The translations under genes and the position numbers were made by a program. The notes under the pieces were generated by a model. That model saw only the letters and a program-made list of their open reading frames with translations. It made no database searches and had not been told where the DNA came from. A DNA stretch of 64,000 bases from Dokdonella koreensis DS-123 (lineage in GTDB: Bacteria > Pseudomonadota > Gammaproteobacteria > Xanthomonadales > Rhodanobacteraceae), in assembly GCF_001632775.1 (NCBI RefSeq), contig NZ_CP015249.1, positions 1,716,686 to 1,780,685 of the forward strand, read 5' to 3'. Of this stretch, positions 26,421-35,668 are shown piece after piece. Every line of letters begins with the position of its first letter. Position 1 is the first letter of the stretch.

Positions 26421-27530
26421 TTATGCCGGATCGAAGCCGTTGAGGAAGATCTCGATGCTCGGCAGCGCGACGCTGCGCACGCAGTTCCAGGTCTCGCCGA
26501 TGCGCGGGCCGGTGTCGATGATCTGGAAGTCGGTCACCTTGACCGGCGCGGCGCCGCCGGTGCCGTTCCAGAAGATCTGCGAGGTGATGCCCAGCGTGGA
26601 CCACTTGGCCGTGGTGTGGCGGTCGCTCTCGAACGTCAGCGCGATGTTGCCGCCGTCGGCCAGCACCAGGCCGTAGCGCTGCATCGTGCGCAGGATCACG
26701 CGTGCGGCCGGGTTGTAGCCGGCCATGTCGAAGTCCGGCCGCAGCCGCATGCGCACGCCGTAGGGCACGCTGCCGCGGGGACCGGACGGACCGCCGGCAT
26801 GCGAGGCCGGCCGCACGTAGAGCCGCCCGCCGACGCCGCCGAGCGCGGGGTCGGTCGCCATGCGCGCGTTCGGCAGGATGAAGCGGATCGCATGACCGAG
26901 GTCGCCGTTGGCGTCGCCCGCGCGCGCGGCGACCTCGTCGGCGTTCACCAGCAGCGGTGCCACCGGGAAGCCGGCGGCGTCGGCGCTGGTGCAATGCTCG
27001 CCGCGCCCTTCGGGCGGATAGACCACCGACAGGTCCCACACGGTCAGGCAGCGCGCATCGAGCACGCCACCGGACAGGTTGCCCGAGTAGAGCTCGTAGA
27101 GCTTGCTGCCCTGGCGTACCAGCAGGTGGCAGTCGGAGTTGGCGCTGTTGCAGGTCAGGCCGCTCTGGCCTTCGAACGCGGCATCGGCCGGCACCGGCAT
27201 CGTCGTCGGCAGCGCTTCGCAATCGGGCCGCCAGTACTCGCCCGAGCCGCGATGCGGGATCACCTCGTAGCGCGGTGCGTCGGCCGGGGCGGTGTGGTGT
27301 ACGTGCAGCGAGAAGTCGATCTGCATCCGGTTGCTGTTGCCCCAGCCACCGAGACCGGCGAGCGTCTCGAGCATCGCGCGCGACTGCGGGTGCAGCGGCG
27401 CGTCGGCGATGTTCTGGTGCCAGACCGCGCCGGCGGGAAAGCGCGGCGGCACGACGGCGGTGGCGAGCAGCGGCGTCAGGGCCAGCGCGAGCAGGGCCGG
27501 ACCGAGGAGGCGGGAAGCGGGTTTGGGCAT
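26421..27530 (-). CDS. Secreted protein of unknown function ending in G-F-D motif
   Basis: A 369-residue exported protein with a signal peptide ending near LLATAVVPP (about 25). It is rich in W, N and G (GAVWHQNIADAPLHPQS, GWGNSNRMQIDFSLHVHH) and has four paired Cys in the region CEALP, CNSANSDCHLL and ARCLTVWD. The C terminus reads SIEIFLNGFDPA, a variant of the G-F-E/D tail found in four other exported proteins here. Similar proteins are common in Xanthomonadales, but I know of no assigned function. A GTG start four codons upstream is an alternative. Confidence 0.72.
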   Translation of the reverse strand: MPKPASRLLGPALLALALTPLLATAVVPPRFPAGAVWHQNIADAPLHPQSRAMLETLAGLGGWGNSNRMQIDFSLHVHHTAPADAPRYEVIPHRGSGEYWRPDCEALPTTMPVPADAAFEGQSGLTCNSANSDCHLLVRQGSKLYELYSGNLSGGVLDARCLTVWDLSVVYPPEGRGEHCTSADAAGFPVAPLLVNADEVAARAGDANGDLGHAIRFILPNARMATDPALGGVGGRLYVRPASHAGGPSGPRGSVPYGVRMRLRPDFDMAGYNPAARVILRTMQRYGLVLADGGNIALTFESDRHTTAKWSTLGITSQIFWNGTGGAAPVKVTDFQIIDTGPRIGETWNCVRSVALPSIEIFLNGFDPA

Positions 27531-27597
27531 CAGGGGGCGCACGCGGTCAGGGAAGGCGAGCGGCGCAGGGTAGCAGAGCGGCGGGGCGCCGACTGTC

Positions 27598-27660
27598 GAT
27601 TCAATGTTGTCTCTTCGTTTCTACAACTCGCTGTTAAGTAAACGAATATTGAAGGTTACC
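27598..27660. promoter_or_regulatory. AT-rich region with nested inverted repeats upstream of recQ
   Basis: A 60-base AT-rich patch in a GC-rich background. Outer repeat TTCAAT (27600-27605)/ATTGAA (27648-27653) encloses TTCGTTT (27614-27620)/AAACGAA (27640-27646). A TAGAAT hexamer at 27709-27714 nearer recQ looks like a -10 but lacks a good -35. The role (operator, terminator for the minus-strand gene start region, or remnant) is unknown. Confidence 0.35.
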
Positions 27661-27784
27661 GGCCTTCCGGGCGCGGGGCCGCGGGCGCGCGGTGCCGCCC
27701 GGAGGGCCTAGAATGCGCAGCGCCCCGGCGCGCGGCCGGTGCCGCGCCCGCGCGCCCGCCTCCCCGAAAGGTCTATCCGTCTCG

Positions 27785-29596
27785 ATGCCCGCTTCCGCGT
27801 TGCAGGTCCTCAATACCGTTTTCGGCTATCCCGCGTTTCGGGGCGAACAGCAGGCCATCATCGAACACCTCGCCGGTGGCGGCGACGCCCTGGTGCTGAT
27901 GCCGACCGGCGGCGGCAAGTCGCTGTGCTACCAGATCCCGGCCCTGCTGCGCGCGGGCACCGCGATCGTCGTCTCGCCGCTGATCGCCTTGATGCAGGAC
28001 CAGGTCGAGGCGCTGCGCCAGTTCGGCGTCGAGGCCGCCTATCTCAATTCCAGCCTCGACGCGCAGGCGCAGCGCGAGGTCGAGCAACGGTTCGCCCGCG
28101 GCGAGCTGAAGCTGCTCTACGTGGCGCCGGAGCGGCTGCTCAGCGAGCGCTGCCTGGACCTGATCGGCTCGCGCACGATCTCCCTGTTCGCGATCGACGA
28201 GGCGCACTGCGTCTCGCAGTGGGGACACGATTTCCGGCCCGAGTACCGGCAGCTGACCGTGCTGCACGAGCGCTTCCCGGACGTGCCGCGCATCGCGCTG
28301 ACGGCCACCGCCGATGCGCCGACCCGCACCGAGATCGTCGAGCGGCTGGGCCTGGCCGAGGCGTCGCGCTTCGTCGCCAGCTTCGACCGCCCGAACATCC
28401 GCTACCGCGTGGTCGAGAAGGACAACGCGCGCCGCCAGCTCAAGGACTTCCTCGAAGGCCACCGCGGCGAGTCCGGCATCGTCTACTGCCTGTCGCGCCG
28501 CAAGGTCGAGGAGACCGCGGCCTGGCTGGCGGGCGAGGGCGTCCGCGCCCTGGCCTACCACGCCGGCATGGAGGCCGCCGGGCGGGCGGCGAACCAGCAG
28601 CGCTTCCTGCGCGAGGACGGCATCGTCATGGTCGCGACGATCGCCTTCGGCATGGGCATCGACAAGCCGGACGTGCGCTTCGTCGCGCACATGGACCTGC
28701 CCAAGAGCATGGAAGGCTACTACCAGGAGACCGGCCGCGCCGGTCGTGACGGCCTCCCGGCCGAGGCCTGGATGACCTACGGCCTGGCCGACGTGGTGAC
28801 GCTGGCGCAGTTCATCGCCCAGTCCGAATCGGGCGAGGAGCGCAAACGCGTGGAGCGCGCCAAGCTCGACGCGCTGCTCGGCTTCGCCGAGACCACCACC
28901 TGCCGGCGCCAGCGCCTGCTCGCCTACTTCGGCGAGACGCCGCAGGGCGCCTGCGGCAACTGCGACAACTGCCTGGACCCGCCGCAGAACTGGGACGCCA
29001 CGGTCACCGTGCAGAAGGCGCTGTCGTGCGTCTACCGCACCGGCCAGCGCTACGGCGTGGGCCATCTGACCGCGGTGCTGCGCGGCGAGGCCGACGAGCG
29101 CGCGCAGGCGCTCGGCCACGACCGGCTGAGCGTGTTCGGCATCGGCACCGACCTCGATGCGCGCCAATGGCGTTCGGTGTTCCGGCAACTGGTGGCCGCC
29201 GGACTGCTGTCCACCGACGAGGAAGGCTACGGCACGCTGCGCCTGACCGCGACCAGCCGCGAGGCCCTGCGCGGCGAGTGCACGGTCTGGCTGCGGCGCC
29301 CGCCCGGCCGCGCCGAACGGCGTTCGGCCGGCCGCGACGGCGCCGCCCGCTCGCGCCAGAGCCTGGACATCGCGGCGCACGAGGCGGCGCTCTGGGATGC
29401 GCTGCGCGACGCCCGCGCACGCCTGGCGCGCGAGCAGAGCGTGCCGGCCTATGTGATCTTCCACGACGCCACGCTGCTGGCGATGCTGCGCGAGCGGCCG
29501 CAGTCCCTGCGCGAGCTGGGCGCGATCAGCGGCGTCGGCGAGCGCAAGCTGGCGCGCTACGGCGAAGCGTTCCTGGCGGTGCTGACCGCCGCCTAG
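27785..29596 (+). CDS. recQ: ATP-dependent DNA helicase RecQ
   Basis: A 603-residue 3'-5' helicase for recombination repair. Walker A is [14 protein letters not shown] (about 38-51), the DEAH box is [15 protein letters not shown], and motif VI is [14 protein letters not shown]. The zinc-binding RQC part has [12 protein letters not shown] and CGNCDNC, and the C-terminal HRDC domain ends with [20 protein letters not shown]. Length is normal (E. coli about 609). The first ATG after a long GC-rich leader, [15 protein letters not shown], was chosen. Intact in all motifs. Confidence 0.96.
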   Translation: MPASALQVLNTVFGYPAFRGEQQAIIEHLAGGGDALVLMPTGGGKSLCYQIPALLRAGTAIVVSPLIALMQDQVEALRQFGVEAAYLNSSLDAQAQREVEQRFARGELKLLYVAPERLLSERCLDLIGSRTISLFAIDEAHCVSQWGHDFRPEYRQLTVLHERFPDVPRIALTATADAPTRTEIVERLGLAEASRFVASFDRPNIRYRVVEKDNARRQLKDFLEGHRGESGIVYCLSRRKVEETAAWLAGEGVRALAYHAGMEAAGRAANQQRFLREDGIVMVATIAFGMGIDKPDVRFVAHMDLPKSMEGYYQETGRAGRDGLPAEAWMTYGLADVVTLAQFIAQSESGEERKRVERAKLDALLGFAETTTCRRQRLLAYFGETPQGACGNCDNCLDPPQNWDATVTVQKALSCVYRTGQRYGVGHLTAVLRGEADERAQALGHDRLSVFGIGTDLDARQWRSVFRQLVAAGLLSTDEEGYGTLRLTATSREALRGECTVWLRRPPGRAERRSAGRDGAARSRQSLDIAAHEAALWDALRDARARLAREQSVPAYVIFHDATLLAMLRERPQSLRELGAISGVGERKLARYGEAFLAVLTAA

Positions 29597-29641
29597 CGTG
29601 CCGCGGGCCCGGTTGCGCGGCGGCGCGAAACGGGCGGCGTG

Positions 29642-30760
29642 CTACCGCGGCGCGACGTAGCCGCCGGGGACACCCTCCGGGCTCATGACGATCTGCCAGA
29701 GCTGGATCTGGCGCGTGCGGAAGCTGGCCATCGAACCGGCCAGGTAGAACCGCCACATGCGCCGGAAGCGTTCGTCGTAGCGGTCGGCCAGGTCCGGCCA
29801 GGCGGCGTCGAAGTTGGCGCGCCAGGCCTGCAGCGTCCGGTCGTAGTCGGTGCCGAAGTTGTGCCAGTCCTCGATCACGAAGCGCCCCTCGGAGGCCTCG
29901 GTGACCTGGCTGGCCGAGGGCAGCATCGAGTTCGGGAAGATGTACTTCTCGATCCACGGATCGGTATGGTTGCTCGACGCGTTGGCGCCGATCGTGTGCA
30001 GCAGCGTCAGGCCGTCCGTGGCGAGGTTGCGGCGGACCACGTCGAAGTAGGTGCGGTAGTTGCGTACGCCGACGTGCTCGAACATGCCGATCGAGTAGAT
30101 GCGGTCGAAGCGCTCGTCGATCTCGCGATAGTCCTGCACGCGGATCTCGATCGGCAGGCCGCGGCACAGCTCGCGCGCGAAGTCGGCCTGCTCGTTGGAG
30201 ACCGTGATTCCGACGCCCGAGATGCCGTAGCGCTCGGCGGCGAACTTCAGCGCCTCGCCCCAGCCGCAGCCGATGTCGAGCACGCGCTGTCCCGGTGCCA
30301 GCCCCAGCTTGCGGCAGACCAGGTCCAGCTTGGCCTCCTGCGCGGCGTCCAGGTCGGTGGCTTCGCGCCAGTAGCCGCAGCTGTAGACCAGGCGCCGGCC
30401 GAGCATGCGCTCGAACAGGTCGTTGCCGATGTCGTAGTGGCGCTCGCCGACGACGTAGGCGCGGCGGCCGCGCTGCAGGTTCACCACGGCGGCCTTCAGC
30501 CACAGAAGGATGTCGTCCAGTCCGCGCACGCGTTCGTCCACGTGCACCGCCAGCAGGCGCGTCAGCAGGCCGTCGAGGTCGTCGCTGTCCCACCAGCCGT
30601 CCATGTAGGCCTCGCCCAGGCCGAGCGAACCGTGGGCGACGACGCGCGCGTACAGGCGCGGGTCGTGAGCGCGCAGGTCCCAGGGCGCGTCGCCGTCCAG
30701 CGTCACGCCGGCCAGCTGCAGCAGGGCTTGGATGCGGTTGCGAAGTTCCGGCTGGGACAT
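29642..30760 (-). CDS. cfa: Cyclopropane-fatty-acyl-phospholipid synthase family
   Basis: A 372-residue SAM-dependent enzyme that adds a methylene bridge to unsaturated membrane lipids. The N-terminal lipid-binding segment has LGLGEAYMDGWWDSDDLD, the SAM motif is VLDIGCGWGEAL (about 170) and the family signatures YDIGNDLFERML, GMFEHVG and FPNSMLPS are present. It converges with recQ (45 bases between stops). The start is a clear ATG; a 60-base gap separates it from crcB upstream on the same strand. Confidence 0.93.
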   Translation of the reverse strand: MSQPELRNRIQALLQLAGVTLDGDAPWDLRAHDPRLYARVVAHGSLGLGEAYMDGWWDSDDLDGLLTRLLAVHVDERVRGLDDILLWLKAAVVNLQRGRRAYVVGERHYDIGNDLFERMLGRRLVYSCGYWREATDLDAAQEAKLDLVCRKLGLAPGQRVLDIGCGWGEALKFAAERYGISGVGITVSNEQADFARELCRGLPIEIRVQDYREIDERFDRIYSIGMFEHVGVRNYRTYFDVVRRNLATDGLTLLHTIGANASSNHTDPWIEKYIFPNSMLPSASQVTEASEGRFVIEDWHNFGTDYDRTLQAWRANFDAAWPDLADRYDERFRRMWRFYLAGSMASFRTRQIQLWQIVMSPEGVPGGYVAPR

Positions 30761-30820
30761 CGATCCGTAATGGCGGCCGACCCACTGCCAGTATGCCGCC
30801 GCCGCGGCGATTTTTTAAGC

Positions 30821-31210
30821 CTAGCCGGTGCGCAGCAGGGCGCGGGTCGCCGCGAGCCCGGCCGCCGTCATCAGCAGCGAGCCGGCCAGGTGCGCCGTCA
30901 CCAGCACCAGCGCCCAGTTCCACTGCTGGCGTTCCAGCAGGTGCACGGTTTCGCCGGAGAACGCCGAGAACGTGGTCAGCCCGCCGAGGAAGCCGGTCGT
31001 CGCCGCCAGGCGCCAGGCCAGCGGGATCGTCTCGAAGTGGGCGAACAGCGCCATCGCCACGCCCATCAGCAGGCCGCCGACGAGATTGGCCGCCAGCGTG
31101 CCGAGCGGCAGCGACGGCAGCAGCGGGTTGAGGCCCAGGCCGAGCAGCCAGCGCAGCAGGGCGCCGATCGCGGCGCCGCCGGCGACGGCGAGGGCGGAAA
31201 CGGCATTCAC
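30821..31210 (-). CDS. crcB: Fluoride channel CrcB, GTG start
   Basis: A 129-residue Fluc-type fluoride exporter with four transmembrane helices. Family signatures are GALLRWLLG, GTLAANLVGG and the pore motif GGLTTFSAFSGE (about 75-86). The GTG at 31208-31210 was chosen because it gives the normal length of about 125-130 residues; the open frame continues upstream only as low-complexity sequence. Fluc channels work as dimers. No fluoride riboswitch was recognised upstream. Probably co-oriented with cfa. Confidence 0.92.
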   Translation of the reverse strand: MNAVSALAVAGGAAIGALLRWLLGLGLNPLLPSLPLGTLAANLVGGLLMGVAMALFAHFETIPLAWRLAATTGFLGGLTTFSAFSGETVHLLERQQWNWALVLVTAHLAGSLLMTAAGLAATRALLRTG

Positions 31211-31310
31211 CGGTGGTGCGCCCGGAGCGGACGTGCGGGGAACGAGGGCATGCGGTTCGAGCCGGGTGGCGGGTCCCGAGGATGCCGCCGATCGGCGGCC
31301 GCCGGCCATC

Positions 31311-32660
31311 TTAGCCCAATGTCGCGCCGCCGGTGCCGCATTCGAAATCGCTGCGGAACAGCGCGGCACCGGCGATCGGTCCGCGGATCTCGTAGGTCAC
31401 GCCCGGGCCGCCGCCGTTCTCGCCGCGCTGCGAATTGAAGTAGAGGCGGCTGCCGTCCGGGCTCAATGCCAGCCCGGTCACTTCCGACCCGTCGTGGCCG
31501 GCGATCTGCAGCAGCGGATAGAGCGCGCCGTCGGCACCGAGCGCCACCACCTGCATGTCGCCGCCGTCCTCGGCCACCAGCAGGTCGCCCGCGGCGGTGG
31601 CGATGATGTTGTCGACGCCGGTCAGCAGCGGATCGGCGAACCAGGCTTCGTCGTAGAGAACCCACAGGCGGTCGCCGCGGGGATCGAGCGCCCAGACACG
31701 GTTGTCGCCCTTGGTGGTGAAATGGACCACGCCGCGGTGATGCCAGATGCCTTCGCCGCCGCGGAAGCGGCTGGCCGCCGGCACCTGTTCGCGCGTGGGC
31801 GTTCCGAACAGGGCCGATGGATTGGGTTCGGGCAGGTCGTGCCAGACCACGGCACGCGGCGGCGCCTCCGGGTCCGCGCCCGGGTCGGGGCCGACGACCT
31901 CGGCCACCTGCAGGACGCCGCTCGCCAGGTCCGGCCAGGCGTCGGCCTTGAAGCGGTACAGGCAGCCGTCGCCGACATCCTCGGTGAGGAAGATCATGCC
32001 CAGCGCATCGACCGCTGCGGCGGCTTCGTGCTTGAAGCTGCCGAGCAGCGGCCGCCGGCGGCTGGACGGGAACAGGATGTTGCGATCGGTCGGCAGTACC
32101 TCGAACACGGCGCCGAAATCGATCTCCTCGCAGGTCAGCCAGGATCCCCAGGGCGTGACGCCGCCCGCGCAGTTGATGCTGGTGCCGCTGAGCACGCGCC
32201 AGGCATCGACGATGCGACCTTCGCAGTCGAAGCGGATCGCACTGACACCACCGCCGAGCAGGGCGATCGTTTCGGAATTGGAGACGTAGATCCAGCCGCC
32301 GTCGGGCTGCGGGAAGCAGGCGCCGCCGTCGGGCCAGGTATGCCACGGATAGCCGGTCCCGGGCACCACCTCCAGGCCGCGCGCGATCACGCGGCTGGAA
32401 AAGCCCGGCGGCAGGCGGATGCCGTTGGCGTCCGGGTCGAGCAGTTGTCCCGGATGCGCCGGCTGGCCCCGCGCGCCCAGCGGGCCGCGGTCGGGCGCCG
32501 GGGCGGCCGCCTGCCAGTGATGGCCGGAGCGCGCCAGCAGGGCCGGACCGCAGGCGGCCAGGCCCGCGCCGACGCACAGGCGTGCCAGGAAGCCGCGGCG
32601 CGACAGTCCGGGCGGACGCGGCCGGCCGGCGGTGGGAAACGAACGGGGCGTCGGCGACAC
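31311..32660 (-). CDS. Tat-exported DUF839 (PhoX-like) protein, copy A
   Basis: A 449-residue exported protein with a twin-arginine signal SRRGFLARLCVGAG (about 22-35). The mature part is beta-propeller-like: DANGIRLPPGFSSRVIARGL, GGWIYVSNSET, NCAGGVTPWGSWLTCEE, HEAAAAVDALGMIFLTED. These match the DUF839 family, related to alkaline phosphatase PhoX. The key NCxGG.TPW.TW and CEE motifs for Ca/Fe binding in PhoX are retained. The GTG start has a good ribosome-binding site (GGGAGAG). The C terminus has ALFRSDFECG, a variant of the G-F-E tail. Divergent from a paralog at 32883. Confidence 0.85.
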   Translation of the reverse strand: MSPTPRSFPTAGRPRPPGLSRRGFLARLCVGAGLAACGPALLARSGHHWQAAAPAPDRGPLGARGQPAHPGQLLDPDANGIRLPPGFSSRVIARGLEVVPGTGYPWHTWPDGGACFPQPDGGWIYVSNSETIALLGGGVSAIRFDCEGRIVDAWRVLSGTSINCAGGVTPWGSWLTCEEIDFGAVFEVLPTDRNILFPSSRRRPLLGSFKHEAAAAVDALGMIFLTEDVGDGCLYRFKADAWPDLASGVLQVAEVVGPDPGADPEAPPRAVVWHDLPEPNPSALFGTPTREQVPAASRFRGGEGIWHHRGVVHFTTKGDNRVWALDPRGDRLWVLYDEAWFADPLLTGVDNIIATAAGDLLVAEDGGDMQVVALGADGALYPLLQIAGHDGSEVTGLALSPDGSRLYFNSQRGENGGGPGVTYEIRGPIAGAALFRSDFECGTGGATLG

Positions 32661-32737
32661 GTGTGCTCTCCCGGACAGGGTGCGCCAGGGTGTCCGTCGT
32701 CGATGAAACCGCGTTGTCACGCGTGTTGCATGCGGGT

Positions 32738-32767
32738 CGATCGTGCTGGAAAGCGTGCGCACGATCG
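32738..32767. promoter_or_regulatory. Inverted repeat in the divergent DUF839 promoter region
   Basis: CGATCGTGC (32738-32746) and GCACGATCG (32759-32767) form a perfect nine-base inverted repeat with a 12-base spacer, centred between the two divergent DUF839 genes. It could be an operator for a dimeric regulator acting on both. No known box is recognised. Confidence 0.4.
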
Positions 32768-32882
32768 CAGTTCGCGGCGCGTCAAGCGCACCGCAACAGA
32801 ACCGTTGCCGGGATGAAAGCGGGCCGGAACATGCGGTCTCTACGGTAGTGACCTCCCCATCTGCCCGCCCTGGAGGCCAGCC

Positions 32883-34196
32883 ATGTCGACCATCGATCCG
32901 CGCGCTCTACCCGCCGCCGCTGTTTCCCGCCGCCGCTTCCTGGGCCAGGCCGCCCTGGGTGCCGGCCTGCTGACGATCGGCGGGCAGGTGGCCGCCGGCG
33001 TCAACGAGGCCACGCGCGGACTGGTCCGCAGTGCCGGAAGCGAGGCGCGGCAGCGCTTCGTCGAGGCGCTGGGTGCCGGCCTGCAGCCGCCGGACGCCAA
33101 TGGCGTGCGGCTGCCGCCGGGCTTCACCTCACGCATCGTCGCGCGCAGCGGCCAGGCCGCCGTGCGCGGTGCCGCCTATGCCTGGCATCCGGCGCCCGAC
33201 GGCGGCGCCTGCTACGCCACCGCGGACGGCGGCTGGATCTATGTCAGCAACAGCGAGGTGTACCCGGAGACCGGCGGCGTCGGTGCGCTGAAGTTCGATG
33301 CGCAGGGAACGGTCGTGGACACCTATGCGGTCCTTTCCGGCACCAACGTCAACTGTGCCGGCGGCCGCACGCCCTGGAACACCTGGCTGTCGTGCGAGGA
33401 GTACGACCTCGGCCTGGTCTGGGAATGCGATCCGTTCAAGCCGGGGCAGGGCATCGCGCGGCCGGCGCTCGGCACCTTCGCGCACGAGGCCTGCGCGGTC
33501 GATCCGATCGGCAAGCATGTCTATCTCACCGAGGACAAGGGCAGCGACAGCGGCTTCTATCGCTTCACGCCGACGAACTACCCCGACCTCGGCGAGGGCG
33601 TGCTGGAGATCATGGAGGTGCTCGGCGACCCGGTCACCGGCCGCAAGCGCGTGATCTGGCACCGCGTGCCCAATCCCAACCCGACGGCCGAGCAGACGCC
33701 CTGCCGCCAGCAGATCGAGACGGCGTATCACTTCAAACGCGGCGAAGGCATGTACTACCACGACGGCGTCGTCTACTTCGCGACCACCTCGGACGATCGC
33801 ATCTGGGCCTATCGCTGCCGCGATGCGGCGATCGAGATCTTCTACGACGCCCAGGCGCGCCAGGACGCCGGCCTCGACGCGCCGCTGTGGGAACCGGACA
33901 ACGTCGTCGTCGACAGCTCCGGCTACGTCTACGTGTCCGAAGACAGCGACGACCTGCAGGTGGTCATGATCGGTCCCGAAGGCACCCCGCTGCCGCTGCT
34001 GCAGCTGGTCGGCCACGACGCCTCGGAAGTCACCGGTCCGGCGTTCAGCCCCGACGGTCTGCGCTTCTACTGTTCGTCGCAGCGTGGCACCGCCGGCAGC
34101 AGCGAGGCGGGCATCACGTTCGAGATCAGCGGTCCGTTTCCCGGCACCGAGGTCATCCTCGCCAGCGGCTTCGATGCGCGCGTGACCGACCTGTAG
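32883..34196 (+). CDS. Tat-exported DUF839 (PhoX-like) protein, copy B
   Basis: A 437-residue protein with twin-arginine signal SRRRFLGQAALGAGLL (about 16-31). The mature part parallels copy A along its whole length: DANGVRLPPGFTSRIVAR, GGWIYVSNSEVYPETGG, NCAGGRTPWNTWLSCEEYD, HEACAVDPIGKHVYLTEDKG, FKRGEGMYYHDGVVYF. PhoX metal-site motifs are kept, so a phosphatase or related hydrolase role is possible. The C terminus ILASGFDARVTDL carries the G-F-D motif. The start ATG follows GGAGG at a good distance. Divergent from copy A, 222 bases apart. Confidence 0.87.
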   Translation: MSTIDPRALPAAAVSRRRFLGQAALGAGLLTIGGQVAAGVNEATRGLVRSAGSEARQRFVEALGAGLQPPDANGVRLPPGFTSRIVARSGQAAVRGAAYAWHPAPDGGACYATADGGWIYVSNSEVYPETGGVGALKFDAQGTVVDTYAVLSGTNVNCAGGRTPWNTWLSCEEYDLGLVWECDPFKPGQGIARPALGTFAHEACAVDPIGKHVYLTEDKGSDSGFYRFTPTNYPDLGEGVLEIMEVLGDPVTGRKRVIWHRVPNPNPTAEQTPCRQQIETAYHFKRGEGMYYHDGVVYFATTSDDRIWAYRCRDAAIEIFYDAQARQDAGLDAPLWEPDNVVVDSSGYVYVSEDSDDLQVVMIGPEGTPLPLLQLVGHDASEVTGPAFSPDGLRFYCSSQRGTAGSSEAGITFEISGPFPGTEVILASGFDARVTDL

Positions 34197-34298
34197 CGTC
34201 GCCGTCCGGTTTCGCCGGGCGCGCGGGCTGCGCCCGGCGCCGGTACACTCATCGCCGGATGCCCGGGAGTTGGTGCGGCGCCCGGCCGGCGCAGGCCG

Positions 34299-34327
34299 TT
34301 TACCGCGCCGCCGCAAGCGGCTAGAAT
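34299..34327 (+). promoter_or_regulatory. Sigma-70 promoter of tRNA-Met
   Basis: -35 TTTACC (34299-34304), a 17-base spacer and -10 TAGAAT (34322-34327), followed by a GC-rich discriminator before the tRNA at 34342. This is typical of stringently controlled stable RNA promoters. Seen directly; activity inferred. Confidence 0.7.
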
Positions 34328-34341
34328 GCGCGCCCTCGCGT

Positions 34342-34418
34342 GGCTATGTAGCTCAGCCGGTTAGAGCACAGCACTCATAATGCTGGGGTCGGTGGTTCGA
34401 GTCCACCCATAGCCACCA
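34342..34418 (+). tRNA. tRNA-Met(CAU), elongator type
   Basis: A 77-nt tRNA with CCA encoded. The acceptor GGCTATG pairs with CATAGCC. The anticodon loop CTCATAA sits on the stem CAGCA/TGCTG, giving anticodon CAU, and the T arm is GGTGG-TTCGAGT-CCACC. Sequence resembles E. coli elongator tRNA-Met rather than initiator (first pair G-C, no three-GC anticodon stem). Confidence 0.95.
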
Positions 34419-34464
34419 TCTCGAAGCAGTCTCGCTGCCGGATTCCCGGCACAACCGGCTGCTG

Positions 34465-34674
34465 CTACGCGGTGGCTTCCGTCGCCGTCCTTTCCGTCGC
34501 TAACTCCTCGATCCGGCTGACCGATGCCGAGAGTGCCGCTTCGCGCACCTGCTCGATGCCGCGCAAGCAGTCGTCCTCGCCGCGGTACAGCTCGCTGGAC
34601 ACGGCGACCAGGCGCTCGTTCCAGAACAGGCACCATTGCCATTCCTCGCCCAGCCTGAACACCTCGAATCGCAT
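34465..34674 (-). CDS. Small DUF1508/YegP-like protein
   Basis: A 69-residue protein, MRFEVFRLGEEWQWCLFWNE at the start, then LVAVSSELYRGEDDCLRGIE. This matches the single-repeat DUF1508 pattern (F-x-W-x-L then SS-x-x-Y and C-x-x-GI-x-x-V). Function unknown. It lies between tRNA-Met (opposite strand) and the iron-permease-like gene. Its C terminus ERTATEATA is low-complexity. Confidence 0.68.
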   Translation of the reverse strand: MRFEVFRLGEEWQWCLFWNERLVAVSSELYRGEDDCLRGIEQVREAALSASVSRIEELATERTATEATA

Positions 34675-34750
34675 GGCGCACTCCGTTTGCGAGTCGCCCC
34701 ACCGTAGGCCCGCTGGTGGCAATGGCATGTGAACAAAATCCACTCTGCGC

Positions 34751-35272
34751 TCAGTCGCCGCGTGGCTTCGGGCGCTTCGAGCGCGACGGCTGGCGGACAC
34801 GAGGGCGCGGCGCGCCGGTCTTGCGGGCATGCGCCGCGGCCGCCTCGTCCAGCGAATGGCTGCGCTTGATGCCGCCTTCCTTCTCGGCCAGCTCGGCCAG
34901 CCGGCAGTAGAACGCCCGCAGTGTCGCCAGGTCCTCCTCGTCGAGATCCTCGATCGCGATCAGCCGGTTGCTGGCGGCCAGCTGGGCCGCCAGCAGCTCG
35001 TTGAGCTTGATGTGCAGCGCCAGGCTGTCCTTGTTCTGCGAGCGCTGGATCAGGAACACCATCAGGAACGTGATGATCGTCGTGCCGGTGTTGACGACGA
35101 TCTGCCAGGTTTCGGAGAACCCGAACACCGGGCCGGTCGCGGCCCAGGCCAGCACGCCCAGCAACGCCAGCGAGAAGGCCCAGGGCGAGCCGGCGGCCCG
35201 CGTGATCGCGCCGGCGAAGCGGTCGAAGATCGAATGGCGTCCCTTCAGATGAAGCGGAATCTTCGCGGTCAT
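34751..35272 (-). CDS. Low-affinity Fe/Cu permease family protein
   Basis: A 173-residue membrane protein. Two transmembrane helices (about 30-50 and 58-80) carry the family pattern WQIVVNTGTTIITFLMVFLI followed by QRSQNKDSLALHIKLNELL. The C-terminal third is charged and ends with KRPKPRGD. Proteins of this family are annotated as low-affinity iron permeases from fungal homologs, but a transport role in bacteria is not established. The start MTAKIPLHLKGRHS is favoured; an ATG 13 codons upstream is also possible. Confidence 0.8.
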   Translation of the reverse strand: MTAKIPLHLKGRHSIFDRFAGAITRAAGSPWAFSLALLGVLAWAATGPVFGFSETWQIVVNTGTTIITFLMVFLIQRSQNKDSLALHIKLNELLAAQLAASNRLIAIEDLDEEDLATLRAFYCRLAELAEKEGGIKRSHSLDEAAAAHARKTGAPRPRVRQPSRSKRPKPRGD

Positions 35273-35668
35273 CGGTGCGGCCTCGTCCGGGGTTTCCTGG
35301 ATAAACCGCACCGCGTGCCTGCTGGCTGAACGCCGCGGGGTGGCCGCGCGCGATAGTGCCGTCGCGCCGCCCCGGGTTCAGCACCGGTACGAGCGCGGCC
35401 GGGACACTGGCGCGGTGCCCGGACCGCTCCGGGTACGGCGGCTCCGGCGGCTCCGGAGCGGAGCGGGGCAATCGCCCGTGCTGCCGCGAGGCGGTCCGGC
35501 CGATCGCCTGGAGGACACGATGGATCCCTGCCAGCGGCTGGACGGTTGTGCGCCTGCCCGCGCCGGGCTGCGACGTCATCGGGTACCGGCGGGCCGGTGC
35601 CGCGTTGGGGCAGGGGTTGCGCGGCGCGATGGCGGTGCCGGAGCGGGTTCGCCTGCGAGGCCCACCGC
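35273..35668. other. Intergenic region upstream of the DUF3182 gene
   Basis: About 400 bases with no convincing coding pattern on either strand. It contains a possible stem-loop, CCGCTCCGG (35424-35432) and CCGGAGCGG (35453-35461), with a 20-base loop, plus short GGCTCCGG repeats between. No promoter stands out. The DUF3182 start could lie a little upstream of 35669 within this region. Confidence 0.35.

Noticed and set aside
31211-31310. Possible fluoride riboswitch upstream of crcB
   Set aside because: I looked for the conserved GG-GAUGG and AACCGC...GAUGA blocks on the minus strand and did not find the arrangement.
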